NCBI GenBank assembly: GCA_002835675.1
Contig: PIZR01000002.1
Location: 845,878-909,877 of the forward strand
DNA: 64,000 bases
Direction of reading: 5' to 3'
Source of the DNA: Bacillus sp. BA3
Lineage (GTDB): Bacteria > Bacillota > Bacilli > Bacillales > DSM-1321
Part shown: positions 56,783 through 64,000 of the stretch, piece after piece
Layout: each line of letters opens with the position of its first letter
How positions within the stretch are numbered: position 1 is the first letter of the stretch
Program-made: the position numbers and the translations under genes
The notes under the pieces: model-generated
The model's database searches: none
Seen by the model: only the letters and a program-made list of their open reading frames with translations
What the model was told of the DNA's origin: nothing

Positions 56783-56811
56783 TTGACGGATTTTAAAAGG
56801 AGTTATAGTAT
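56783..56811 (+). promoter_or_regulatory. Sigma-A promoter of the SDR gene
   Basis: TTGACG (56783-56788) and TAGTAT (56806-56811) are spaced by 17 bases, about 78 bases before the start codon. Confidence 0.65.
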
Positions 56812-56889
56812 TGCTCGTTGATAATATAACTTTTGAACTATGCTTGAACATATATTCATCGTTATAACAACCAATTAGGAGTGATCATG

Positions 56890-57624
56890 ATGGGAAGATT
56901 GACTAATAAAGTAGCCATTATCACTGGCGGAGCATCTGGTATGGGCAGGGAAATGGTTGACCTATTCACAAAAGAAGGAGCACAGGTCATTGCTGCTGAT
57001 ATCAATGAAAAAGCTGTAGCTGTTGTGAATGAATTGGATAACGTCCATGGAGCTGTACTTGATGTATCTTCAGACGAAAGCTGGAAAAAAGTGACGGATG
57101 AAGTTATCGCTAAATTTGGCAAGATCGACATTTTGGTTAACAATGCCGGTATCTCAACGGAAAAAGGCATTAACGATACGTCATTGGCCGATTGGCAGCT
57201 AATGTTAAGCATCAATGGATTTGGACCATTCCTTGGAATGAAACACGTTGTTCCTTACATGGCTAAAGAAGGTAAAGGCGCAGTCGTGAACATTTCTTCC
57301 TTTACTGCTCAAATCGGAATGGGCTTAAACTCTTATTCTGCTTCAAAAGGTGCCGTTCGTGCTATTTCCAAGGCTGCCGCAACGCAATATGGCCGCATGG
57401 GTGTCCGTGTCAACGCTGTATTCCCTGGTATCATCGAAACACCGATGACTCAAAAATTAGAAGAGTCAAAAGAGTTAGTGAACCAAATGATCAAGGCAAC
57501 ACCATTACAACGCTTGGGCCAGCCGGCGGATATTGCAAATGCCGTGCTTTATCTTGCTTCCGATGACGCTTCATACGTAACTGGTGCCGAGCTTGTCATC
57601 GACGGTGGATACTCAGCTCAATAA
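56890..57624 (+). CDS. Short-chain dehydrogenase/reductase (glucose 1-dehydrogenase / 3-oxoacyl-ACP reductase type)
   Basis: A 244-aa classical SDR using NAD(P)H. The cofactor loop is ITGGASGMGREM near residue 11, NNAG lies in LVNNAGISTEKG near residue 84, the catalytic serine is in VVNISSFTAQ, and YSASKGAV gives the Tyr-Lys pair near residue 151. VFPGIIETPMT and the ending GAELVIDGGYSAQ are standard. AGGAG 56877-56881 fits ATG 56890 (or ATG 56887) better than GTG 56881. Substrate cannot be told from sequence. It stands alone with its own promoter and terminator. Confidence 0.9.
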   Translation: MGRLTNKVAIITGGASGMGREMVDLFTKEGAQVIAADINEKAVAVVNELDNVHGAVLDVSSDESWKKVTDEVIAKFGKIDILVNNAGISTEKGINDTSLADWQLMLSINGFGPFLGMKHVVPYMAKEGKGAVVNISSFTAQIGMGLNSYSASKGAVRAISKAAATQYGRMGVRVNAVFPGIIETPMTQKLEESKELVNQMIKATPLQRLGQPADIANAVLYLASDDASYVTGAELVIDGGYSAQ

Positions 57625-57639
57625 TTATAGGCAGAAATG

Positions 57640-57676
57640 GAAAAACCCGTTTCTGGAATCCAGAAACGGGTTTTTC
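57640..57676. terminator. Bidirectional terminator between SDR and DedA genes
   Basis: AAAAACCCGTTTCTGG pairs with CCAGAAACGGGTTTTT around AAT, between convergent genes, with A and T runs at the two ends. Confidence 0.93.
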
Positions 57677-57710
57677 TGATTCAATAAAGAAATTTTGAAG
57701 TTGAAATGAT

Positions 57711-58196
57711 TTAAGTTAACACACCAATGAAATAGCCAAAAGTCGTAAATACCAAACACCAGCTGAAAGCACCTGCTCCGGCAAAGATAAAGTACTTTCG
57801 TTTCCCCATTCCATTCATACCGGAAATGTAACTGGCGAAGTGACGGACTCCTGGGATGAAATAGGCTATGATAATGGTCCAAGGACCGTATTTATTGAAC
57901 CATTTCTCCAATTTTTCCAACCTCGCGGGGGTCATTTTGATCCACTTACCATACTTCCTCAAAAAAGGCTTCCCTACCTTTTTCCCGATGAAATAACTGA
58001 AAAGCATCCCGGATATCGATCCAAGGAAACTGACAAGGAATGCTCCCTGGACATTCAAAACGGAAATGGATGACAAATAGCCGACAAAAGTCATCATGAA
58101 CTCATCAGGAACCGGCAAGCCGATAATCCCAATGGCCAACAGCGCATATATCGCGAAATAACCATAGTTTGATATTAAATCCTTTACTATATCCAT
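57711..58196 (-). CDS. DedA family membrane protein
   Basis: A 161-aa protein of the DedA/SNARE-associated family; members include undecaprenyl-phosphate flippases. It has hydrophobic helices at about 10-32, 45-70 and 130-158, and the conserved FIPGVRHFASYISGMNGM block near residue 113, with GLPVPDEFMMTFVG near residue 25. It is shorter than many DedA proteins (about 200 aa) but keeps both key motifs. GGAG lies eight bases before the ATG. Confidence 0.87.
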   Translation of the reverse strand: MDIVKDLISNYGYFAIYALLAIGIIGLPVPDEFMMTFVGYLSSISVLNVQGAFLVSFLGSISGMLFSYFIGKKVGKPFLRKYGKWIKMTPARLEKLEKWFNKYGPWTIIIAYFIPGVRHFASYISGMNGMGKRKYFIFAGAGAFSWCLVFTTFGYFIGVLT

Positions 58197-58395
58197 CTAT
58201 AGTACTCCATCTCAGCACCCTTTTTTAAAGTAATCCAATTTCTTATGCGGGCCTGGGTAACGTGATTACTTCTTTTTAATAGGATAACCTAATTTAACCC
58301 AAATGAGTTGATTTTCATAAAAAAAGATAAAAAAAGTAGAATTGACACGTTTTTTGTTGAAAAACCTGTATGACAATGGAATGTAAAACGCAACA

Positions 58396-58428
58396 ATAAA
58401 GCGGACTCTAAACCTGAGTCCGCTTCTT
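58396..58428 (-). terminator. Intrinsic terminator after signal peptidase gene
   Basis: On the minus strand AAGCGGACTCAGG pairs with GAGTCCGCTT, followed by TATTG. It directly follows the stop codon. Confidence 0.8.
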
Positions 58429-58429
58429 C

Positions 58430-58978
58430 TTATTTCACAATCTTTATTTCATTGATCGGCCAATACACTAGATTCGCCTTGCCTACAATTTCATCGACGG
58501 AAATCGTGCCGATTTCACGGCTATCCAAACTATTTTGGCGATTGTCCCCCATAAGGAACAGCTGACCTTCCGGCACAGTCATGCTGCCTGTAATATCTTC
58601 GAGCTTGAAGGATTCAGTCAGCGGCACCCCTGCCATCTGATTCTTATATTTGTCCAAGTATGGTTCTTCATAAGCTTTCCCATTAATATAAAGCGTATCA
58701 TCTTTATATTCAATATGGTCTCCTGGCAGACCGATAACCCTTTTTATATAATCTTTATCTACCGTTGCATGAAAAACGACAATATCAAACCGGTCGATAT
58801 TATCGATACTCGTTCCAAACTTGGTAAGAACAATTCTCTCGTGGTCTTGCAGAGTCGGCATCATTGACTCACCGTCCACGACAATCGGTGCAAAAATATA
58901 CGTTCGAATTAAAAAAGCTAGAATGACTGCAATCAATATCGCTTTTATCCATGAAAAAACTTCTTTTCTATTTTCCAA
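58430..58978 (-). CDS. lepB: Type I signal peptidase
   Basis: A 182-aa membrane protease that removes signal peptides from secreted proteins. One membrane anchor (WIKAILIAVILAFLIRTYIF) is followed by the catalytic serine in VDGESMMPTL and the general-base lysine in DYIKRVIGLPGDHIEY; GDNRQNSLDSR is box E. The chosen start is TTG 58978 with AGAGAGGGA before it. An ATG at 59008 is in frame, but TGATATAAT ends only four bases upstream of it, so the mRNA would start at or after that ATG. The longer form cannot be excluded. Similar to Bacillus SipS/SipT. Confidence 0.92.
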   Translation of the reverse strand: MENRKEVFSWIKAILIAVILAFLIRTYIFAPIVVDGESMMPTLQDHERIVLTKFGTSIDNIDRFDIVVFHATVDKDYIKRVIGLPGDHIEYKDDTLYINGKAYEEPYLDKYKNQMAGVPLTESFKLEDITGSMTVPEGQLFLMGDNRQNSLDSREIGTISVDEIVGKANLVYWPINEIKIVK

Positions 58979-59012
58979 TCGAAGTCCCTCTCTCTGTTTT
59001 TTATTCATGCCA

Positions 59013-59021
59013 TTATATCAT
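59013..59021 (-). promoter_or_regulatory. Extended -10 promoter of the signal peptidase gene
   Basis: On the minus strand TGATATAAT (59021-59013) is an extended -10 box. Transcription would start around 59006, at or past the first in-frame ATG, which favours the internal TTG start. Confidence 0.5.
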
Positions 59022-59072
59022 AATCCTTTAATGATCACGTCATACAAATACCCACATTTTACACATTGTAAA

Positions 59073-59456
59073 TTACTTCCATTTTTCATATTGGATATCG
59101 ATGCTTTCCAACTCTATTTCCCTGCGCTGCATTTTGGCTGGACAAATCGCATTATATGTACGTACTTTCTCATTTATTTCATCAATTCGTTTCATTATTT
59201 CAGATTCAGGTCCATTCATTTTTTTCAATCGAACCAATCCGGATAACTCTTCCCGAATTTCTTTTTGCCATTTTATCCAAAGCGGAAGGTAGCCGGCATC
59301 CTTGGCCTTTGCCAAGAAATTGTCATATATATTTCCCGATAACGCCGACTCCGGAAGCGGTTTTCCAAAGCCAGGATTATTCTTCAACCCGCCGTCACGT
59401 TCATATTCCTTAAAAATCTGATCCATCCAGTTTACATGCCCGTGTTCTTTGCCCAT
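59073..59456 (-). CDS. DUF1992 (DnaJ-homologue C28 type) protein
   Basis: A 127-aa protein with the DUF1992 pattern: DQIFKEYERDGGLKNNPGFG, GKPLPESALSG, and a helical C-terminal half with RLKKMNGPESEIMKRIDEIN. B. subtilis YhdN-like proteins share this domain; function is unknown. The start is ATG 59456 after AAGGGGGA. It stands alone between the signal peptidase gene and an intergenic repeat. Confidence 0.8.
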   Translation of the reverse strand: MGKEHGHVNWMDQIFKEYERDGGLKNNPGFGKPLPESALSGNIYDNFLAKAKDAGYLPLWIKWQKEIREELSGLVRLKKMNGPESEIMKRIDEINEKVRTYNAICPAKMQRREIELESIDIQYEKWK

Positions 59457-59597
59457 AAACAATCCCCCTTCAGATCACTTTATGTTACATCTATTTACAA
59501 TTATAACATTTTTATCAATATCCACTCCACCCTGAAAGACACTTTCTACTATTATATATGCATACCTTTCAGCCAAATACATTTAGACATCAAAAAA

Positions 59598-59884
59598 GGA
59601 TTCCCTATGACGGGAATCCTACAGACTGTAAACAAACTCGTTGAAAATCAAGTTTATCTACAGTTTTTATGAGGGTTTGTAAAATCTCGGATGTCGATTG
59701 AAACGTAGGGCACTCGCTATCCGCGGGCGGTCCGTTAGCCTCCTCGGCGCTTTTGCGCCTGTGGGGTCTACCCTCGACTCGCTTTTCCAGCAGGAGTCTC
59801 GCACACCCGCTCCAATCAACTTTTTTTGAAATTCAGATAAACCCTTGCCTACAAATTCAAGGATTCCCCCTATTGCGGGAATCC
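59598..59884 (+). repeat. GC-rich intergenic repeat, copy C, flanked by two near-identical terminator hairpins
   Basis: GGATTCCC...CGGGAATCC hairpins stand at 59598-59619 and 59861-59884. Read on the minus strand, the second immediately follows the stop of the secreted-protein gene but lacks a T run, while the first ends in TTTTTTG and can terminate. Between them lie CAAACTC...AGTTTATCTACAGTTTTT, shared with copy A, and the core AGCCTCCTCGGCGCTTTTGCG followed by CCTGTGGGGTCT. GGCGC 59746-59750 pairs with GCGCC 59755-59759. This explains the 440-base gap. Confidence 0.82.
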
Positions 59885-59895
59885 TTTTTTGCCAT

Positions 59896-61776
59896 CTATT
59901 TAACTGTGATTTTCCTTTTTACTTCTGCCTTGTTCTTCGATTTATCCGTAACTGTGTAAGTCAATGTATAGTTACCTTTTTTCTTCGTATTCACAGTCCC
60001 TGTTATTTTGATCTTACTTGATAAACTTCCATCAAGATTATCTTTCGCAGATACACCTGATTTAGGATTGAATGTCGAGTTATAGGCAATGGTTTTGCTT
60101 TTGGCACCGGAAATGACCGGCTTGGTGCTGTCTACCGTAATCTTTCTTGTGACTGTCGCAGTATTTTTCGATGAATCAGTGATTGTATACTTTAATGTAT
60201 ACGTTCCCTTTTTCTTCGTATTCACCGTACCTGTCACTTTGATTTTACTTGTCATGTTGCCATCAAGGTTATCTTTCGCAGAAACACCTGATTTAGGGTT
60301 GAATGTCGAATAATAGGCAACTGTCTTACTATTGGCTCCCGAGATGACTGGCTTGGTGCCATCAATCGTGATCTTCCTTGTAACTGTCGCTGCATTTTTC
60401 GATGAATCGGTGACCGTATACTTCAATGTATAGGTCCCCTTTTTCTTCGTATTGACTGTACCCGTCACTTTGATTTTACTAGTCAAGTTGCCATCGGCAT
60501 TATCCTTGGCACTCACGTTCGTTTTTGGACTGAATGAAGAATTAAGTTTGATGGTTTTATTCCCGGCACCTGAAATCACTGGCTTGACTTGATCATAAAC
60601 AGTTATTTTCCTTGTGACCTTGGCAACATTCCCAGCCTTGTCGGCTACCGTATAAGTCAAATTATAGGTGCCCACTTTCTTGGTATCCACCTTACCTTCG
60701 ACACGTATGACACTCGTTAAGTCACCATCTTTATCATCCTTCGCCTTTATGCCGGTTTTAGGATTGAAGGTTGAGTTGAATGGTATCGATTTACCGGCAG
60801 CTCCTGAAATCACAGGCATATCCGTATCCTTGACAATCGATGGCCCATTGGAGATGTAAGCCGATGAAACATACCCCTTAATACTGTTGTCTTCCGTTTG
60901 TACGGGGTAAAAGACAAATTTATTTCCCGTAGATTCGTGATAATCAAAATTCCCTGTGATGATCATGCTTGTATTTGGTGGCACACGTACTGCACCTGCC
61001 GTAGTGCTTATTTCTTTCCTGATATTCGCACTGGATGTCGTCACAACTTTGTCTCCTGCCTTGAACCAATAAACGGAGTCATGCGTTTGATCTGTCAGTG
61101 TGTATTCAAGATTTTTAAAGATGATATTTTCGGTGCTTTCCCGGTCATATTGAAAGTCCGTTGTTTTGAATGGATATTTGGCCAGTTTTGTGCCATCCAA
61201 ATAACTTTGTTTTTCTATCTCAGCAAAAACTTCCTCTTGGTAGGCACTCGCATTTCTTTGTCCGTTTTCCTGGTAAAGAGGACTGTTCACCGGTTTTGTC
61301 CCATTGTATGCCATGACAGGGAAATACCAATTTTCGATGACCCTGCGTCCTGCACCTTTGATCTTCGGCAAATCACTTCTTGAATACATGCCACTCAGGA
61401 CCTCGACGCCTGCCTCGATATTGTAGACTATATCATTTTCCAGCTTTTTCTGATCATATCCAGTTTTATTGGTAAGCTGCATTAGACCGATACCGCCATC
61501 GTCGGATTTAATCGGTTTACCGTCCTCATTAAATTGCCTCCAATCCCCGTTTTCCTGTGTAGCCACCGCTTTTACCACTTCAGGGGGGATTTCAGCCTCT
61601 ATTGCTGCATTCGTCAGTAAGCAGTTAATCTGCTTATGGGAAGGATTTTCATTGGGTTGAATCTCACCGAATGATGAACACGCATTGGTAATACCAGACT
61701 CCGCAAAAGCCTGTCCATTGAACAATCCGAGTGTTAAACAGGTCAGTGCCCCAACCTTCAATAATGGTATTTTCAT
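59896..61776 (-). CDS. Secreted lysozyme-like protein with SH3b domain and four DUF5011 Ig-like repeats
   Basis: A 626-aa exported protein, not assigned to a named gene. Residues 1-25 form a signal peptide ending QAFA. Residues 50-205 look like an SLT/lysozyme-fold domain: PPEVVKAVATQENGDWRQF with a likely catalytic glutamate, GGIGLMQLTNKTGY, and NWYFPVMAYNGTKPV. Residues 245-315 resemble an SH3b domain (SSANIRKEIS, then GYVSSAYISNGPS). Four 77-78-aa DUF5011-type repeats fill residues 318-626, each with KPVISGA, F(N/S)PK, AKDN.DG and TYTVTD elements. It probably cuts or binds peptidoglycan; the repeats act as stalks. GGAG precedes the ATG. Confidence 0.8.
   Translation of the reverse strand: MKIPLLKVGALTCLTLGLFNGQAFAESGITNACSSFGEIQPNENPSHKQINCLLTNAAIEAEIPPEVVKAVATQENGDWRQFNEDGKPIKSDDGGIGLMQLTNKTGYDQKKLENDIVYNIEAGVEVLSGMYSRSDLPKIKGAGRRVIENWYFPVMAYNGTKPVNSPLYQENGQRNASAYQEEVFAEIEKQSYLDGTKLAKYPFKTTDFQYDRESTENIIFKNLEYTLTDQTHDSVYWFKAGDKVVTTSSANIRKEISTTAGAVRVPPNTSMIITGNFDYHESTGNKFVFYPVQTEDNSIKGYVSSAYISNGPSIVKDTDMPVISGAAGKSIPFNSTFNPKTGIKAKDDKDGDLTSVIRVEGKVDTKKVGTYNLTYTVADKAGNVAKVTRKITVYDQVKPVISGAGNKTIKLNSSFSPKTNVSAKDNADGNLTSKIKVTGTVNTKKKGTYTLKYTVTDSSKNAATVTRKITIDGTKPVISGANSKTVAYYSTFNPKSGVSAKDNLDGNMTSKIKVTGTVNTKKKGTYTLKYTITDSSKNTATVTRKITVDSTKPVISGAKSKTIAYNSTFNPKSGVSAKDNLDGSLSSKIKITGTVNTKKKGNYTLTYTVTDKSKNKAEVKRKITVK
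59899..60591 (-). repeat. Three near-identical 231-bp tandem coding repeats
   Basis: The last three Ig-like repeats of the secreted protein occupy 60591-60361, 60360-60130 and 60129-59899, each exactly 77 codons. TVNTKKKGTYTLKYT is identical in two and differs at two positions in the third, and the DNA is also highly similar. A more diverged fourth unit lies at about 60592-60825. The even length points to recent in-frame duplication. Confidence 0.9.
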
Positions 61777-61883
61777 TGATCGAACTCCAGTCTATTTATA
61801 TTTAAATCTATAATAATAGTAACATGATAGACTGGTTATTGCAGGTATAAAAAGGTATATACTCCTATAATATCCTTACAGCA

Positions 61884-61925
61884 AATAAAGGAGCTTACCC
61901 GCATTTTCGGGCCAGCTCCTTTATT
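61884..61925 (-). terminator. Intrinsic terminator after the DUF4064 gene
   Basis: On the minus strand AAAGGAGCT pairs with AGCTCCTTT around an inner CCCG/CGGG stem, followed by ATTTGC. Confidence 0.8.
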
Positions 61926-61956
61926 TTCAAATCACAGAACTATGTATGGTGTCGTA

Positions 61957-62370
61957 TTATACGATCACTTCCACCGTTTCCCTCGGCTTCCTTACAAGGC
62001 ACATGATTCCCGGTACGATGAAGAAGATAAGCGGCCAAACATGAAAGATCGTCAGAATGCCCGTAATGATCAATAAGATTCCGGCTCCCTTCGCTTTGCC
62101 GCCTTTTAATAGAAAGATAGCGATCAAACCGCCTGCCAAGGCAATGAACAGCGATATGATTCCAGCCCATAATAAGCCCATGAAAAATTTGACTGACATA
62201 TCTATCTCAGATGAAGAAAACTCCTGAGAATCTGTCATTAATGAGTAGTCCACCATTTCTTTCAAATCGATACTGTTGAGATAAACGGCCGTTATGATCG
62301 TCACGATTAAAAAAATTGCAGCGATGCTCACGCCTATGATACTTAATACGTATTCCCATGTCCGTTTCAT
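61957..62370 (-). CDS. DUF4064 family membrane protein
   Basis: A 137-aa membrane protein with three or four helices: residues 5-30, 62-88 (MGLLWAGIISLFIALAGGLI) and 95-125. It starts MKRTWEYVLSIIG, matching DUF4064. Residues 33-60 form an acidic outer loop. Function unknown. It has its own terminator. Confidence 0.75.
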   Translation of the reverse strand: MKRTWEYVLSIIGVSIAAIFLIVTIITAVYLNSIDLKEMVDYSLMTDSQEFSSSEIDMSVKFFMGLLWAGIISLFIALAGGLIAIFLLKGGKAKGAGILLIITGILTIFHVWPLIFFIVPGIMCLVRKPRETVEVIV

Positions 62371-62540
62371 TTGCCTCGCCTCCCTGGAAAAGTCACTTAT
62401 ATATAATACCCAATCCGGGAAGGAATAAAAGACTTTTATTCTTTACTTCTTAAAATCTTACGAGCGTCCATTTGGCAAGGCTATTCCAATCTACCCCTGC
62501 CATAACTCGCAAACAGGAAACCGACCCGGAGATACGGCCG

Positions 62541-62714
62541 TCACTCATCCTTCTTTTTCAATCGTTCATTTAATTCATCTCTTTTATTTTCAAGGTTATT
62601 CATTTTTGTCATATGTTTTATAAAGAAACGGATCGACTTCACAACCATTACGAATAGCAGAACTAGCAGGGCAAGGTAGAATAATTGCCATAAAATATCA
62701 ACAATATTAAACAT
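62541..62714 (-). CDS. Small membrane protein, DUF4083-like
   Basis: A 57-aa protein too short for most gene callers. ATG 62714 follows GGGGGTGA and the frame runs to TGA at 62541. One membrane helix (DILWQLFYLALLVLLFVMVV) is followed by a basic, helical tail with NLENKRDELNERLKKKDE. This resembles the DUF4083 small-protein pattern found in Bacillus; function unknown. Confidence 0.65.
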   Translation of the reverse strand: MFNIVDILWQLFYLALLVLLFVMVVKSIRFFIKHMTKMNNLENKRDELNERLKKKDE

Positions 62715-62919
62715 TAAGTCACCCCCTGTCTATGAATGGTAAACATCAATTCTGGCCAATAAAAGCAGTAAGTGATGCCTTTTTAAACTTTCCGCATTTT
62801 GTTATGTCCCGTAATTAAATGATAACACGATAGACCATAACACTGAATGCAAACAACAGTTCTGCAGGAATGATTAACGAAGCCCCTCCAAAGGAAATAG
62901 ACTCTGTTATTATCAGAGC

Positions 62920-64000
62920 CTAAAAAACATACCTATTCACGATTAACTCCACCAATTGTTCGACAGACGGTTCATTGGGCATCATATCCAATGTAAATCC
63001 ATAGTCTTTAAGTCTATTGCCGGTACTTTCCCCGATTACCCCAATGGAGGCTTGATTTAGCAGCCCTTCAACATCCACGTCTGCCTTGTTCCCATATTGC
63101 ATCAGCATATCAACAGAATGCCGATTCGAAAAAAGCACCGTTCCGACAGCTTTCCCGTCCAGCATTCTCGGAAGGATTTCAAGGAATCTTTCATCGACGA
63201 ATTTATCGATTGATTGAAAATAGTCTCCGTCCCCATGGGCCAGATCTCTTTGATCTCTGTTTCGATCTCCGACAACCAAAAGTGTTCCGGCTTCCGCCAT
63301 CTCGGATTTGAGTTCTGCCATCAGTCCCCGTTGCTGTAAAGCCTTTTTTGATTTCCTTGATAACACATAAAGTTTCGAAGAAATCAGTCGGAAATCAATA
63401 GCATGTTCAGTGAGTGAATCCAAGAATCCATGGACACTTTCGGGGGAAGTGAAGAGTATTCGATCATACGAAAGAAAAGAGAGCAGCTGACTTTCTTCCA
63501 TTTTCACTTTTGCCGCATTCCATTTAGGAAACTCGATGACTTCGCCGCCAAGTTCATGCAGGGCTTCTGCCAAGGAACTCTTTGCCGTTCCGGTCCGGGC
63601 CACTAAAAACCGCTGTCCATATAGTGGCTTCTTTTCGAACCATTGCAGTTTGCCCCTTAGTGAAATGATATCCCCGACCAAGGTGATCGCAGGATTGCCA
63701 AGCGACCTTTCACTTACCCTTTCGACTATATCAGCCAAGGTCCCCTCGACACTTTCCTGACTTCCATATGTGCCCCATTGGATGACGAGTGCCGGCGTGT
63801 TCCCCGGCTTTCCATGATTGATCAAATTTTCACGGATATAAGGAAGATTGGCCACACCCATATAAAAGGCGACCGTATCTATACTTTTCACAAGCCCGTT
63901 CCAATCTATATCCTTCTTCGTTCGGTCATGGCCCGTCACCATCGCAAAGGAGCGTCCGAAATCCCGATGTGTGACAGGTACTCCTGCGTATATCGATGCA
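62920..64000 (-). CDS. Fused uroporphyrinogen-III C-methyltransferase / uroporphyrinogen-III synthase (N-terminus beyond window)
   Basis: The open frame enters from the right edge and its first visible residues, AGVPVTHRDFG and FAMVTGHD, are C-terminal SUMT (CobA) motifs, followed by VAFYMGVANLPYI and GNPAITLVGDIISLR. From about GQRFLVARTG onward the sequence is HemD-like: VIEFPKWNA, ILFTSPESVHGFLDSL, VGTVLFSNRHSVDML and IGVIGESTGNRLKDYGF. The two domains make precorrin-2 and uroporphyrinogen III, linking heme, siroheme and B12 synthesis. An internal ATG at 63942 is not the true start. About 360 codons are visible. Confidence 0.88.
   Translation of the reverse strand, partial: ASIYAGVPVTHRDFGRSFAMVTGHDRTKKDIDWNGLVKSIDTVAFYMGVANLPYIRENLINHGKPGNTPALVIQWGTYGSQESVEGTLADIVERVSERSLGNPAITLVGDIISLRGKLQWFEKKPLYGQRFLVARTGTAKSSLAEALHELGGEVIEFPKWNAAKVKMEESQLLSFLSYDRILFTSPESVHGFLDSLTEHAIDFRLISSKLYVLSRKSKKALQQRGLMAELKSEMAEAGTLLVVGDRNRDQRDLAHGDGDYFQSIDKFVDERFLEILPRMLDGKAVGTVLFSNRHSVDMLMQYGNKADVDVEGLLNQASIGVIGESTGNRLKDYGFTLDMMPNEPSVEQLVELIVNRYVF

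Noticed and set aside
56633-56851. 72-codon minus-strand ORF between MATE and SDR genes
   Set aside because: No ribosome binding site and composition like non-coding AT-rich DNA; overlaps the SDR promoter.
62881-62919. Hairpin CTCTG/CAGAG after the CobA-HemD gene as terminator
   Set aside because: Stem is only five base pairs and there is no T run in the gene direction.

Overview
The window is a stretch of chromosome from a low-GC, endospore-forming Bacillaceae bacterium. The evidence is an alpha/beta small acid-soluble spore protein gene, a spore-type transglutaminase, CcpA, EzrA, SftA, bacillithiol-linked YtxJ, strong AGGAGG-type ribosome binding sites, and a gene order that I recall closely follows the Bacillus subtilis ytcJ-sspA-thiI-ezrA-rpsD-tyrS-acsA-acuABC-ccpA-aroA-ytxGHJ-murC-sftA-ytpQ-ytoP-trmB-ytlQ-dat-pepV segment. 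I would guess a Peribacillus (Bacillus simplex group) or near relative, but the sequence alone does not settle the genus. No phage, insertion sequence, CRISPR array, rRNA or tRNA gene was seen.

Layout. 0-3.3 kb: a TPP-riboswitch-controlled operon (minus strand) for uptake of a thiamine pyrimidine precursor (thiY, a PF01910-type thiamine-binding protein, thiX, thiZ), ending in a TatD-family hydrolase cut by the window edge. 3.6-8.9 kb: transglutaminase tgl, transporter rarD, amidohydrolase ytcJ and acyl-CoA synthetase mbcS. 9.3-18.6 kb: sspA, the thiI/nifZ tRNA 4-thiouridine pair, ezrA (division), hisJ, refZ, ytsP, rpsD with a structured leader, and tyrS with a tyrosine T-box. 19-29.3 kb: a large bifunctional penicillin-binding protein, the divergent acsA/acuABC acetate system, ccpA and the fused chorismate mutase/DAHP synthase. 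29.8-37.2 kb: ytxGHJ, an M29 aminopeptidase, murC and sftA. 37.6-39.2 kb: an M20 amidohydrolase behind a tandem glycine riboswitch. 39.2-50.7 kb: small conserved Bacillus genes (ytpQ, ytpP, ytoQ, ytoP, ytzB, ytnP, trmB, ytzH, ytmP, ytlQ, thpR) with a frameshifted ytlR. 51-58.2 kb: mntH, dat, pepV, a MATE exporter, a short-chain dehydrogenase and a DedA protein. 58.4-64 kb: signal peptidase I, a DUF1992 protein, a secreted lysozyme-like/SH3/Ig-repeat protein, two small membrane proteins and a CobA-HemD fusion running off the right edge.

Regulation is unusually readable: TPP riboswitch, tandem glycine riboswitch, Tyr T-box, an rpsD leader, probable sigma-A and sigma-G promoters, and many clear intrinsic terminators that fit the gene directions.

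The least explained structure is a family of three GC-rich, foldable intergenic repeats (about 9.0, 54.9 and 59.7 kb). They share a core whose stems show compensatory changes. Each lies just behind a gene's terminator, and all or part of that terminator is duplicated on the far side. A fourth site (37.4 kb) has the same terminator-half duplication around a different core. Other observations are a GGDEF gene remnant between ytsP and rpsD, two other apparent gene remnants upstream of aroA, a 42-bp tandem repeat beside mntH, and the glycine switch on an amidohydrolase. Most of the rest is ordinary core genome; I did not find a clearly new multi-gene system.
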